Made by a program: the position numbers and the translations under genes. The notes under the pieces are model-generated. The model was not told the origin of the DNA and made no database searches. It worked only from the letters and a program-made list of their open reading frames with translations. Of a DNA stretch of 64,000 bases, positions 38,801 to 46,473 are shown one piece after another. The stretch lies in assembly GCF_013618625.1 (NCBI RefSeq), contig NZ_JABRWO010000009.1, positions 124,001-188,000 of the forward strand, read 5' to 3'. Each line of letters begins with the position of its first letter. Position 1 is the stretch's first letter. Source of the stretch: Bremerella alba. GTDB taxonomy: Bacteria; Planctomycetota; Planctomycetia; Pirellulales; Pirellulaceae.

Positions 38801-39340
38801 GGGTACCGCATTACGCGTGGTTTCGTGCGGATGTTCTTTGGCCGCGTGTTCGACTATCCGCTGTCGGTTTTCGACGAGTCGATCTTGAAGCCGGAATCGC
38901 AAGACATGGAAGCCTATGTCGACGGCATCAAGCACATCGCCGAAGTGCAGCAGCGCGTTGCTAAACGCTACTTTGAAGATGGCTCGATCGAAGAAGCCTG
39001 TCCACCGCTGAAAGCCCTGTTGGCGATCATGGCCGAAGGGAACTACGAAGGGAAAACGGTCCACGATCCTGAATTTCGTGCGTTGTTTACCCGCGAGTCG
39101 CTGCTGGAAAGCGACTGGTACAAAGAACGTCTGACGACCAAACAGCAGCGTGACATCGAGCTGTGGCAGCGTCACATAAAATCTCTGGAAGACTTCATTA
39201 CCGAGTCCGTTTACTTGGAAGAAGACGCAAAGCAGGAACTTGAGCGTCGCAAGCAATACGTCGAGCGACAACTGGCCAAGGTGCAAGCTCCAGAGTACCT
39301 GCAAAGCCAGATCGGAGCCATCGGCGCCCAGCCAATGTAA
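35876..39340 (+). CDS. Very large conserved protein, candidate PPi-type PEP carboxykinase
   Basis: About 1,154 residues from the ATG at 35876; a GTG at 35798 would add 26. No signal peptide, no membrane helix, no repeat; a cytosolic enzyme by appearance. A P-loop-like CTVSGGGKSEISKSL lies near residue 515, with a long conserved-looking acidic and aromatic core and a charged C-terminal coiled region. Length and the diverged kinase-1a-like motif resemble the pyrophosphate-dependent PEP carboxykinases of Propionibacterium and Entamoeba (about 130 kDa), which interconvert oxaloacetate plus PPi and PEP plus Pi. That assignment is from memory and is not proved here. It is a monocistronic gene with its own terminator. 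Confidence 0.45.
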   Translation: MDLRESLGIRQPGEVFDPKSERQELIRYINLQLIANELPPALDASDVEFAGLAKGLLANYHEKTRMLYDRPAPVDQRIEAFLERYFRDLKPSKPLRLPRKSLTLERHGVARELSIPVNRSSFKSELVESFRIANGVLHNPRNDRRTTKGTFHVTDGGLPIAGDKRVVPREVFMKMFQVAVNPPESDTLLPFTADQETAAHGIVSLLLRPIVCPEVPDVTPEKTMEVRFFAPGQLVSNLDFVETIFGNAGDPYISKNNAALDVEHWTGHTGCVILAPHLGTFTKKELGLPHWDDATERQRNDSMCWKEDSELYNDGMAFKLTCRDASGVVVTLIADNYYGYCKKEVKTQISYAANLYGDTEEEHAGGCLAYTSWNLGDEFKVNSQKYNGRTIDDVKQDYGDWIDFQPEGYGIDKLHPEVFYIPEDARATMLEQCIKWTRDGKEHSLPLLPNQYYIAPSGYKIRMEKHPAAPSWRLVGSTAEGVFCHKPCTVSGGGKSEISKSLIDYTLYGPIFVSDIEKDLDEVEAIFQKDYSNRWKADSPKRPDYTARPSRALLSADRTLGSVIKLLTPSVDYTDDYNAWLNTVPHHITSIVFIIKRLMLPEWGENWRDYFGVDIVNGAPGHELKVLNRHLVGTYLRVGFNKGNRWRTYKLRQDFMPSDKVQTEDDISASVIVPNAQLHNFEPQGDGISSKFTINCENRLFQRPDDAVHRGFDKKTEIDLAKPNNFVSNFEPLTKAYVDQMATHAVDFDAFTPPMKKFLNDFLESDSEYVVSSANPRLVNGVPTKNPRYLQTRPDLENPLPKYVSEMGARLYRKLKPSQPLYQPVGAVLCGRRNNPPDKEAGIRGLAVFGPIHYQELPELFMDFIASLTGKSPSTTGAGSEGALTKGPFNCLRPTADLNQALVGYILTGLGGFSTAAGHIGPNVRVDHDVSLLIPEVWCRLTPEERDPEFLIRQRMLERIEDFEHEGETIPGSRLGYRITRGFVRMFFGRVFDYPLSVFDESILKPESQDMEAYVDGIKHIAEVQQRVAKRYFEDGSIEEACPPLKALLAIMAEGNYEGKTVHDPEFRALFTRESLLESDWYKERLTTKQQRDIELWQRHIKSLEDFITESVYLEEDAKQELERRKQYVERQLAKVQAPEYLQSQIGAIGAQPM

Positions 39341-39429
39341 AAGTTGGCTCGTCCAGCCATGTGAACCAGGCATCCGCTAAAGGCGTTTGCCCAAAGTAAC
39401 GGGCCGGATGCTTAGATTCAAAACAGAGA

Positions 39430-39456
39430 CCCAGGTTGTTCGCAACCTGGGTTTTT
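39430..39456 (+). terminator. Strong rho-independent terminator
   Basis: CCCAGGTTG pairs with CAACCTGGG around a TTCG loop, followed by five Ts. It ends the large upstream gene. Confidence 0.92.
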
Positions 39457-39480
39457 CTTTTTCTAATTGCCGACCTCTAA

Positions 39481-39668
39481 GGCCTGAAAGGCCGACCGAA
39501 TATAGCAGGGTGCGAAAGCCCCTGGTAAACGTCAAATAAGAAAATGAGCCCTGAAAGGGCGACCGAAGAAACAATAGTTTAGATTCGGTCGCGCTTTCAG
39601 GGCTTGCGTTTATTTCCATGCCGATACCAGGGGCTTTCGCCGCCGGGCTATTTTTGGCCGGGCCTCCG
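39481..39668. repeat. Nested palindromic repeat, copy 2
   Basis: Same architecture as 29795-29990. Outer arms are GGCCTGAAAGGCC...GCGAAAGCCCCTGGTA and the complement TACCAGGGGCTTTCGC...GGCCGGGCC. The inner core GCCCTGAAAGGGCGACCGAA pairs with TTCGGTCGCGCTTTCAGGGC. The core is shared almost exactly with copy 1. Confidence 0.8.
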
Positions 39669-39786
39669 GCACTTAGGACGGAGAGAGCCCAAAAGGGGCG
39701 ATCGCTGTGAGGTGGGGGGATTTATTGCCATCCCTCACGCCTATCTCGAAGTTCGTAGAATCCTCTGGGGACGGTGCTCAGAGGTA

Positions 39787-40326
39787 TTACTTCTTCTGAG
39801 GACGGAACGCTTCGATCCGCTCGGGATTCGTTTCCAGGTAAGGGCCTTCGACCAGGTCGATGCAGTACGGAATCGCCGGAAAGACGGCGTCCAGGCATTC
39901 GGCGATGGCCTTGGGTTGGCCGGGTAGATTGATGATCAGCGAGTTGCCGCGGAGGCCGGCCGTTTGCCGGGAAAGAATCGCGGTAGGTACCTTTTCCAGG
40001 CTCACCTTTCGCATCAGTTCGCCGAAGCCCGGCAGGATCTTGTCGCAGACCTGGGTGGTGACATCCGGTGTCAGGTCACGCTTGGCGGGGCCCGTTCCGC
40101 CGGTGGTGATAATCAGGCAGCAGCCGACATCGTCGGAAAGGCCGATCAACGTTTGGTTCAGAACTTCTCGCTCGTCGGGAATCACTTTCGCCACTGCTTC
40201 CCAGGGCGAGGCCATCACCTGCTGCAGGTACTCGCGAATGGCCGGACCGCCCCGGTCTTCATATTCGCCTTGGTAGGCACGGTCCGAAACGGTCACGATT
40301 CCAATCTTGGCAGGTGTGTTAGGCAT
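39787..40326 (-). CDS. mog: Molybdopterin adenylyltransferase
   Basis: 179 residues closely following E. coli Mog: IGIVTVSDRAYQGEYEDRGGPAI, TTGGTGPAKRDLTPD, PGFGELMRKVSL, PTAILSRQTAGLRGNSLIINLPGQPKAIAECL and LVEGPYLETNPE. It adenylates molybdopterin before molybdate insertion in molybdenum-cofactor synthesis. The start has AAGGA seven bases upstream. No other moa/moe genes lie in the window. Confidence 0.94.
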   Translation of the reverse strand: MPNTPAKIGIVTVSDRAYQGEYEDRGGPAIREYLQQVMASPWEAVAKVIPDEREVLNQTLIGLSDDVGCCLIITTGGTGPAKRDLTPDVTTQVCDKILPGFGELMRKVSLEKVPTAILSRQTAGLRGNSLIINLPGQPKAIAECLDAVFPAIPYCIDLVEGPYLETNPERIEAFRPQKK

Positions 40327-40346
40327 GAAAAGATCCTTTGACGCTC

Positions 40347-40535
40347 TTAGTAGTAGCCGAGCCAGTAAATTAGGAAAGTGAGTCCCAGGAACGTCGCCAT
40401 GCCGGTGATAAACATCACACCCATCGCATGTCCTTCCAGCATTCCCAGACTTTCGACGCAGAGGTTTGCCACGATCGCAGAGAACATACCGGAGAAAATC
40501 ACCGAGACGATCATCAGCAGAGGGCCACGTAGCAT
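40347..40535 (-). CDS. Small membrane protein
   Basis: 62 residues consisting almost wholly of two hydrophobic helices (LLMIVSVIFSGMFSAIVANL and VMFITGMATFLGLTFLIYWL) joined by a short polar turn. It fits tightly between queD (12 bases upstream) and mog (20 bases downstream) on the same strand, which supports it being real. No family recognised. Confidence 0.6.
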   Translation of the reverse strand: MLRGPLLMIVSVIFSGMFSAIVANLCVESLGMLEGHAMGVMFITGMATFLGLTFLIYWLGYY

Positions 40536-40547
40536 TGGTATGACCGC

Positions 40548-41027
40548 CTACGATACCATCGGTTCGGATAATTCTGCGATCGAATGCACGTTGCCGCCTG
40601 TATCGAGGCTGGCCTCAGCGAAACTGTCTTCTGTTTCCCAAATGGCGACCTTGCGGCAAGTTACCCCGGTACCTTTGAGTAGTTTGGGGCAGACCTTTTC
40701 CAGCAAATAGGTGGCCATGCTTTCGGCGGTCGGGTTGCTCGGCAAGATATACATCTTGCAGGGCACGACCTGTTTGAGGGCGGTGATCCCGTTTTCGTCG
40801 TCCTCGTTCAAGATAAACGCGTGATCCCAGTGCTCGTCGATCCAACCCTTGAACAGGCGTTTCAGTTCGGCGAAGTCGATCACGCGGCCGACGTCGTCTA
40901 CTTCGTCTCCGCTGACGTGGAAGTCGGCGATATAGTTATGGCCATGAAAGAATTCGCACTTCCCGCCATGTTTGTAAAGTCGATGTCCGGCGCAAAATTT
41001 GATGCGCCGCATAATGCTTAGGCTCAT
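40548..41027 (-). CDS. queD: 6-carboxy-5,6,7,8-tetrahydropterin synthase (QueD/PTPS family)
   Basis: 159 residues from the ATG at 41027, which has AGGGAG upstream. Zinc-binding histidines appear in FCAGHRLYKHGGKCEFFHGHNY. A central FAELKRLFKGWIDEHWDHAFILNEDD follows, and the C-terminus has NPTAESMATYLLEKV. It makes the precursor of queuosine and other deazapurines from dihydroneopterin triphosphate. queC, queE and queF are not in the window. Confidence 0.92.
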   Translation of the reverse strand: MSLSIMRRIKFCAGHRLYKHGGKCEFFHGHNYIADFHVSGDEVDDVGRVIDFAELKRLFKGWIDEHWDHAFILNEDDENGITALKQVVPCKMYILPSNPTAESMATYLLEKVCPKLLKGTGVTCRKVAIWETEDSFAEASLDTGGNVHSIAELSEPMVS

Positions 41028-41091
41028 ATCAATTCTCCCTGGACCAAGTTTCCAGGATTGGGCGACCCAGTGTGGGGGCCAAATGCTTCTT

Positions 41092-42360
41092 CTATTGGTT
41101 ATTCTCTGGAATTGTGCCGGTCGAGGCAAGGACTTGCAGTTCGGGCGATTCTGTACCCGTCATCTCTGAGGGACGCTGATATCGGCGTAAATCGAATGTC
41201 GGTCGCCAGGTCAGCTTTCGCAGAACCAATCCTAACAGTATCGCTACGGCCCCAAACACGGCGGCCTTGGGCAGATCGGTCATACCCAGCGGGTGATCCC
41301 AGAACCTCCAGGTGAGCACAAAAACAAAACTGCTGAACAAGATCGACAGTTCTACGCCGCCCGCGAAATCGGTTCGTCCCAGGCGTTTAAAGACCGGCCA
41401 ACTGATCACGGACATTAGTAAGCTAATCCCCGCTATGACGAACGTCGCTTGCCAGCCGAAGAACATCCCGGCAGCCAGCATCATGATGGGAATCCCCAGG
41501 CGGCCTGATCGATCGTCAGCCGAAGGCCGGGAAACCGAGACCCACATGAGCACACCCCAGACGGCACCGGCCAAAGCGCCGCACAGTACCGATAGGAAGA
41601 CTTCGAGCCGCTCGGCATCGACGACGCTTCCCAGGTCCATCTCGGTGAAACGCACCGGGTAGAGATTGGGCCAGATCATCGGCCCCAGGAAACCGACGCC
41701 ATAGGCCAGCAAGCAAAGCGTCACCGGCATGCGCGAGCGATCCCAGGCGATCATGGCCCAGCACACCATCAGGCTGAACAGATAACAATGGAAGACATAG
41801 ATTGAAAGTAGCGGAGACTGTAATTCCAGCATCGCGCGAGAATGACTGAGCCGTACTGCTTCGATGCCGGGTAAGTTGCCGCCACCGCTGAGGACTTCAA
41901 ACTGCAGCAGAAGCAGAAAGATCAGCCCCACGACCGATTCAATGATGGGATATCGCGGCGATATGGGAAGCCGACAGGTTCGGCAGCGTCCTCCCAGCAT
42001 GATCCAGCCCAGCACCGGGACGTTGTCGTTCCACTTTAGCTGGGTGCTGCAGAAGGGGCACCGCGACGGCCGAGACACGACCGTTTCGCCCCGTGGCATC
42101 CGCCAGATAACGACGTTCAAAAAGCTACCGACCGTCGCTCCGAAGAAAAAGAACCACGTGTAGAGGAAGCCAGCGATCAGGATCGATTGAATCCACTGCA
42201 CCTGGTCGAGGCGATTCTGGCGGCTGATGAAGTCTTCTTCCGAGCCAGCCAGCCATAGCATCTCGAACGCCGGCCAGGCCAAAACTGCGCCTAATCCCAG
42301 GCTCACGACAACCGCAATCGTGTAGCGAAGCCAGTTAAGTCGAGTTTGCGAGCGAGGCAT
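41092..42360 (-). CDS. Prepilin peptidase homologue (A24/PilD type) with degenerate GxGD site
   Basis: 422 residues, longer than typical PilD. The N-terminal methyltransferase-type domain has GSFLNVVIWRMPRGE and two cysteine pairs, CPFC (101/104) and CRTC (126/129). The first catalytic aspartate is kept (AWDRSRMP, Asp207). The second, in GxGDxK, is replaced: the aligned stretch reads RLGIPIMMLAAGMFFGWQ with Ile290 at the aspartate position. At least eight hydrophobic segments. It would process prepilins such as the two DUF1559 proteins, if active. Confidence 0.8.
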   Translation of the reverse strand: MPRSQTRLNWLRYTIAVVVSLGLGAVLAWPAFEMLWLAGSEEDFISRQNRLDQVQWIQSILIAGFLYTWFFFFGATVGSFLNVVIWRMPRGETVVSRPSRCPFCSTQLKWNDNVPVLGWIMLGGRCRTCRLPISPRYPIIESVVGLIFLLLLQFEVLSGGGNLPGIEAVRLSHSRAMLELQSPLLSIYVFHCYLFSLMVCWAMIAWDRSRMPVTLCLLAYGVGFLGPMIWPNLYPVRFTEMDLGSVVDAERLEVFLSVLCGALAGAVWGVLMWVSVSRPSADDRSGRLGIPIMMLAAGMFFGWQATFVIAGISLLMSVISWPVFKRLGRTDFAGGVELSILFSSFVFVLTWRFWDHPLGMTDLPKAAVFGAVAILLGLVLRKLTWRPTFDLRRYQRPSEMTGTESPELQVLASTGTIPENNQ

Positions 42361-42697
42361 GATGCTTTTTGCCGGGGAAATGGATCAACAAGGAAGGGGC
42401 CATTTTAGAACGACTTAGGGAAAAAACCCAGGGTATGGCCAGCGGAACGGATCTGCAGTAATGGGGCGGCGTTTGCCGGATGTCAGGCAAAAAGTGACAG
42501 CCGACCTATAGGTTTCGCCGTCGCGGATTAAAGTTTGGCAAACGGCTCCCCGCAAACTTCAAATTTCGAGGAACGGATCTTGCTCAAATGTGCCGACCGT
42601 TTCTACAATTCTGCAATACAGTGCCCGAGGCATGCCAGACCTGAACTCTTGACCCCAAGGTCTGCCCCGGTGCAGCTCGTTTAAGTGCTGTTCTGGG
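42361..42697. other. Divergent intergenic region
   Basis: 337 bases between the prepilin peptidase gene (leftward) and the amidoligase cluster (rightward). It should hold promoters for both. No sigma-54 site, terminator or RNA gene recognised. Confidence 0.45.
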
Positions 42698-43432
42698 ATG
42701 GCTAATCCGTTCGACTTCGAGATCCTGCCGCAGCCGGATGATACGACCTGTGGGCCGACGAGCCTGCATGCCGTTTATCAATACTTTGGGCTGAGTTTAG
42801 ATCTTCACCAATTGATCTCCGAAGTTCCCAGCTTGGAACATGGCGGGACCCTGGGCGTGATGCTGGGGATCGATGCCCTGCGGCGCGGCTTCGACGCGAC
42901 GATCTTCACCTACAATCTCGAGGTGTTCGATCCAATCTGGTTCACGCGAAGCTACGATCTGACCGAGCGGCTCGAGGCTCAGCTGACCGTCAAATCGGAA
43001 CCCAAGCTGCACTTGGCCAGTCAGGCCTATGTCGAGTTCCTGAATCTGGGCGGAAAGATCAAGATGCGCGACCTCAGCGCCATGCTGATTAGTCGCTACT
43101 TGCATCAGTCGGTGCCCATCCTTACCGGGCTCAGTTCGACCTACTTATACAGTGGGCCGCGCGAGCATGGCTTAAAGAATATTCCCGACGACATTCGCGG
43201 ATTGCCTCAGGGGCACTTTGTCGTGTTGTATGGCATGAACGAAAATCAGGATCGTGTTTATGTGGCCGATCCTTACCTGTCCAACCCACTGGGCGAGATG
43301 CATCACTACCCGGTCAGCTTCGATCGGTTGGTGTGCTCGATATTGCTGGGCATCTTGACGTATGACTCGAACCTATTGGTGATTGAGCCCAAGAAAGTGG
43401 GCCCGACTGCCAAAGCGAGGAACGTCTCATGA
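42698..43432 (+). CDS. C39-like cysteine peptidase
   Basis: 244 residues, no signal peptide. Papain-like C39 pattern: catalytic Cys in QPDDTTCGPTSLHAVYQYFG (Cys18) and catalytic His in QGHFVVLYGMNENQDRVYVADPY, with Asp in that last motif. First gene of a four-enzyme cluster with an ATP-grasp ligase, a GCS2 ligase and an amidohydrolase. C39 peptidases cleave leader peptides after double-Gly sites or act as amidases, so trimming or releasing the product made by the ligases is likely (inference). Confidence 0.85.
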   Translation: MANPFDFEILPQPDDTTCGPTSLHAVYQYFGLSLDLHQLISEVPSLEHGGTLGVMLGIDALRRGFDATIFTYNLEVFDPIWFTRSYDLTERLEAQLTVKSEPKLHLASQAYVEFLNLGGKIKMRDLSAMLISRYLHQSVPILTGLSSTYLYSGPREHGLKNIPDDIRGLPQGHFVVLYGMNENQDRVYVADPYLSNPLGEMHHYPVSFDRLVCSILLGILTYDSNLLVIEPKKVGPTAKARNVS

Positions 43433-43467
43433 TGTCCTTATCGATCACCCCCCTAGAAGCCGGCTAA
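43429..43467 (+). CDS. Possible 12-residue micro-ORF
   Basis: Starts with an ATGA overlap on the C39 gene stop and has GAGG eight bases upstream. It would encode MMSLSITPLEAG and stops at 43467, leaving 39 bases to the ATP-grasp gene. The coupling signal is good, but an ORF this short is easily a chance event. Confidence 0.2.
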   Translation: MMSLSITPLEAG

Positions 43468-43506
43468 TTCTTCGCCCCATTCGATCTGACGCATAGAAAT
43501 TTCCCC

Positions 43507-44970
43507 ATGGCAATTCTCATCGTGACCGACCAAACCGACCGCTGGCCAAGCGATGGCCCTAGCGTGGAGGTGGTCGATCCGCAGGCCTACATCACTCAGC
43601 CGCAATACAGCGAAATGCGTGGCGCGAAGGTCTTTAACCTTTGTCAAACGTATCGCTACCAAAGCGTTGGCTATTATGTCTCGCTATTGGCCGAGGCCCG
43701 GGGGCATCGGCCGGTTCCCAGCGTGGCGGCGATGCAGGACTGGAAGACCCGCAGCATCATTCGTCTGATTAGCGAAGACCTGGACGACCTGGTGCAGAAG
43801 TCACTCGCCCCCATCAAATCGAACAAGTTTACGCTCAGCATTTACTTCGGCAAGAACATGGCCAAGCGTTACGATACGCTGTCGTGGCGGCTGTTTAACT
43901 TGTTTCAGGCTCCGCTGCTGCGTGCCAAGTTCATGCAGGAAAAGGACCGCTGGCAGTTGACCAGCGTTGGAGGCATCTCGGCGGCGGATGTCCCCGAAGC
44001 CCATTGGCCGTTCATCGTCGAAACGGCGCTCGATCACTTCTCGAAACGCCGCAGCGTGGCTAAGGTCAAGAAGACCCGCTTCGATATGGCCATCCTCCGC
44101 AATACGGAAGACCCCGAGCCGCCATCGGACGAAGTTGCATTGCAGAAGTTTGCCAAAGCGGCTGCCCAGCAAGGCGTCTCGACCGAGTACATCTCGCGGG
44201 ACGACTATGGCCGCCTGGCCGAATTCGATGCGTTGTATATCCGCGATACAACCGCCGTAAATCACTATACCTATCGTTTCGCCCGCCGTGCCCATGCCGA
44301 AGGTTTGGTGGTGATTGACGATCCGACCTCCATCTTGCTATGCACCAACAAGGTATACCTGGCAGAACTTTTGACGCGGCATAAGATCCCCGTTCCTAAG
44401 ACGGTGGTCGTGCACCGCGATAACGCCCATACGTTGGCGGAAGAGCTAGGCTTTCCGTGTGTGCTCAAACGCCCCGACAGTGCTTTCTCGCTGGGCGTGG
44501 TGAAGGTCAAAACGCCTGAGCAACTGCAGCAGAAACTGAAAGAGTTCTTCGCCGATTCAGAACTGATTATTGCTCAAGAGTTCTTGCCGACCGACTTCGA
44601 TTGGCGGATTGGTATCTTTGATCGCCAACCGCTATTTGCCTGCAAGTATTACATGGCCAAAGGGCACTGGCAGATCATCAAACACGAGAACGCCAATCGA
44701 GGTCGCTACGGCAAGCTGGAGACACTGCCGGTGGAATTGGCACCCCGCAAGGCCGTGCAGGTTGCCCTCAAGGCGGCCAACTTGATTGGCGATGGTCTGT
44801 ATGGAGTGGACGTCAAAGAGTCCGACGGCAAGTTCTCGGTCATTGAAGTCAACGACAACCCGAACATCAACTCAGGCTGCGAAGATGCTGTGTTGAAAGA
44901 AGAGTTGTATCGTCGAATGGTGTCGATCTTCGTACGGCGAATCGAACAACAAAAAGCAGGTGTGGACTAA
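43507..44970 (+). CDS. RimK-like ATP-grasp ligase with RLAN N-terminal domain
   Basis: 487 residues. The N-terminal region (about 1-150, MAILIVTDQTDRWP, then YRYQSVGYYVSLLAEARGHRPVPS) matches the RLAN extension found on some RimK-type enzymes. The C-terminal ATP-grasp has TVVVHRDNAHTLAEELGFPCVLKRPDSAFSLGVVKV, IAQEFLPTDFDWRIGIF and the metal-binding VIEVNDNPNINSG. It should form an amide between a carboxylate, often Glu, and an amine. Adjacent ligase, amidohydrolase and peptidase genes suggest synthesis of a short peptide-like compound or tag. Confidence 0.9.
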   Translation: MAILIVTDQTDRWPSDGPSVEVVDPQAYITQPQYSEMRGAKVFNLCQTYRYQSVGYYVSLLAEARGHRPVPSVAAMQDWKTRSIIRLISEDLDDLVQKSLAPIKSNKFTLSIYFGKNMAKRYDTLSWRLFNLFQAPLLRAKFMQEKDRWQLTSVGGISAADVPEAHWPFIVETALDHFSKRRSVAKVKKTRFDMAILRNTEDPEPPSDEVALQKFAKAAAQQGVSTEYISRDDYGRLAEFDALYIRDTTAVNHYTYRFARRAHAEGLVVIDDPTSILLCTNKVYLAELLTRHKIPVPKTVVVHRDNAHTLAEELGFPCVLKRPDSAFSLGVVKVKTPEQLQQKLKEFFADSELIIAQEFLPTDFDWRIGIFDRQPLFACKYYMAKGHWQIIKHENANRGRYGKLETLPVELAPRKAVQVALKAANLIGDGLYGVDVKESDGKFSVIEVNDNPNINSGCEDAVLKEELYRRMVSIFVRRIEQQKAGVD

Positions 44971-45066
44971 CGCACGTCCCGTGGCTTGGTTGGCAAGCCG
45001 CCGTGCCAGTTCGTGAATCGAAATCAGATACGTCCTTTTCATTTTTTACTTAAGGCATCCCCACGA

Positions 45067-46329
45067 ATGTTGGCCGAACAAATCCGGTCCTCAAGCGACG
45101 CGATCCCGCTGTTTCAAGCTTACGGCGTGGAACTCGAGTACATGATCGTGCACGAAAACTCGCTCGATGTTGCGCCCATTGCGGATCAACTGCTCTGCGA
45201 CAAAGAGGGCAATCCGAGCGAGGAGATCGAACTGGGAGATATTGCCTGGTCGAACGAGTTAGCCCTGCACGTGATCGAGTTGAAGACCAATGGTCCTGCT
45301 GCGTCGCTAAACGGCTTGGCCTCGCGATTCCAGGCCAATGTCAACGATATTAATCAGCGTCTGAGTGGAATCGGAGCCCGCATGATGCCCAGCGCGATGC
45401 ATCCTTGGATGCGTCCGGACGTCGAGATGAAGCTTTGGCCGCACGGTTACAACGAAGTGTACGAGGCGTTCAACGTCATCTTCAATTGCAGCGGTCACGG
45501 CTGGGCGAATCTGCAGAGCTGCCACCTGAATCTACCATTTGCCGGCGATGAAGAGTTTGGCCGTTTGCACGCGGCGATTCGTTTGCTGTTGCCGATTTTG
45601 CCTGCCTTGACGGCGAGCAGCCCCGTTTGCGATCGTCAATTGATGCCTCACCTAGATCACCGCCTCGAGACGTATCGGCATAATGCCGACCGAATCCCGC
45701 AAGTCGCCGGAGTCGTGATTCCGGAAGGTTTTTACACCCAGCACGATTACTGCCGATATATCCTTGAGCCGATTTATCAGACGATGACACCACTAGATAT
45801 GGCAGGCGTGTTACGTCACGAGTGGGTCAACAGTCGGGGGGCGATCGCACGCTTCACGCGTAATACGATTGAAATCCGGGTAATGGACGTCCAAGAGCAC
45901 CCGGCTGCGGATGTGGCTATCTGCCAATTGGTAGCCAACGTTGCCAAAGCGCTGACCGAAGAAACGTGGAGTTCGCTGGTCGACCAGCAAAAGGCCGAAA
46001 CGTTGCGGCTACGCGACATCTTCCTTAACGTTGTCGACAATGCCGACGAAACGATGATTATCGACCCGGACTACCTTCATTTCTTTGGTTGGAACGAGGG
46101 GCTTTGTACCGCCGGCGATCTTTGGCGATCGCTGGCAGAGCGTTTTCCGGCGGAAGAAAAGCCGCTCGGGGATGCGTTGGATACCATTCTGAGCGAAGGC
46201 CCGCTGGCACGACGGATTGTCACCTCGTTGCAAGGCAACCTGGAAGAGAGATTGCCGATCGTTTACCGCGAACTGTGCGATTGCCTGGAAGAGGGGCGTT
46301 CGTTCCGGCCAAGTCAGTTGAACGTCTAG
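45067..46329 (+). CDS. GCS2-type carboxylate-amine ligase (glutamate-cysteine ligase family)
   Basis: 420 residues from the ATG at 45067 (MLAEQIRSSSDAIPLFQAYGVELEYMIV); the frame is open 81 bases further upstream. The core shows GVELEYMIV, HVIELKTNGPA, MHPWM, NCSGHGWANLQSCHLNLPFAGDEEF and RFTRNTIEIRVMDVQEHPAAD. GCS2 enzymes ligate glutamate to an amino group using ATP. Here it probably supplies a second ligation step beside the ATP-grasp enzyme, not classical glutathione synthesis, since no gshB is visible. Confidence 0.88.
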   Translation: MLAEQIRSSSDAIPLFQAYGVELEYMIVHENSLDVAPIADQLLCDKEGNPSEEIELGDIAWSNELALHVIELKTNGPAASLNGLASRFQANVNDINQRLSGIGARMMPSAMHPWMRPDVEMKLWPHGYNEVYEAFNVIFNCSGHGWANLQSCHLNLPFAGDEEFGRLHAAIRLLLPILPALTASSPVCDRQLMPHLDHRLETYRHNADRIPQVAGVVIPEGFYTQHDYCRYILEPIYQTMTPLDMAGVLRHEWVNSRGAIARFTRNTIEIRVMDVQEHPAADVAICQLVANVAKALTEETWSSLVDQQKAETLRLRDIFLNVVDNADETMIIDPDYLHFFGWNEGLCTAGDLWRSLAERFPAEEKPLGDALDTILSEGPLARRIVTSLQGNLEERLPIVYRELCDCLEEGRSFRPSQLNV

Positions 46330-46344
46330 GGAGCGGCCTTTCCA

Positions 46345-46473
46345 ATGGATGAATCAATAGCGAGGAGTTTTCTTAGCTCGGCCACCCTTCCGGGCCTGGG
46401 GAAATGGCGAGCGTTGCAAGTAAATAGGACGTTTCGTTGCCTGTACTTCTCGCCGATCGAAAAAGAGCGTTAG
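46345..46473 (+). CDS. Possible 42-residue small protein between the ligase and amidohydrolase genes
   Basis: An ATG at 46345, 11 bases after GGGAG, opens a frame (MDESIARSFLSSATLPGLGK...) whose TAG stop directly abuts the ATG of the amidohydrolase gene. It covers nearly the whole 144-base gap. No family is recognised, and a chance frame cannot be excluded. Confidence 0.3.
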   Translation: MDESIARSFLSSATLPGLGKWRALQVNRTFRCLYFSPIEKER

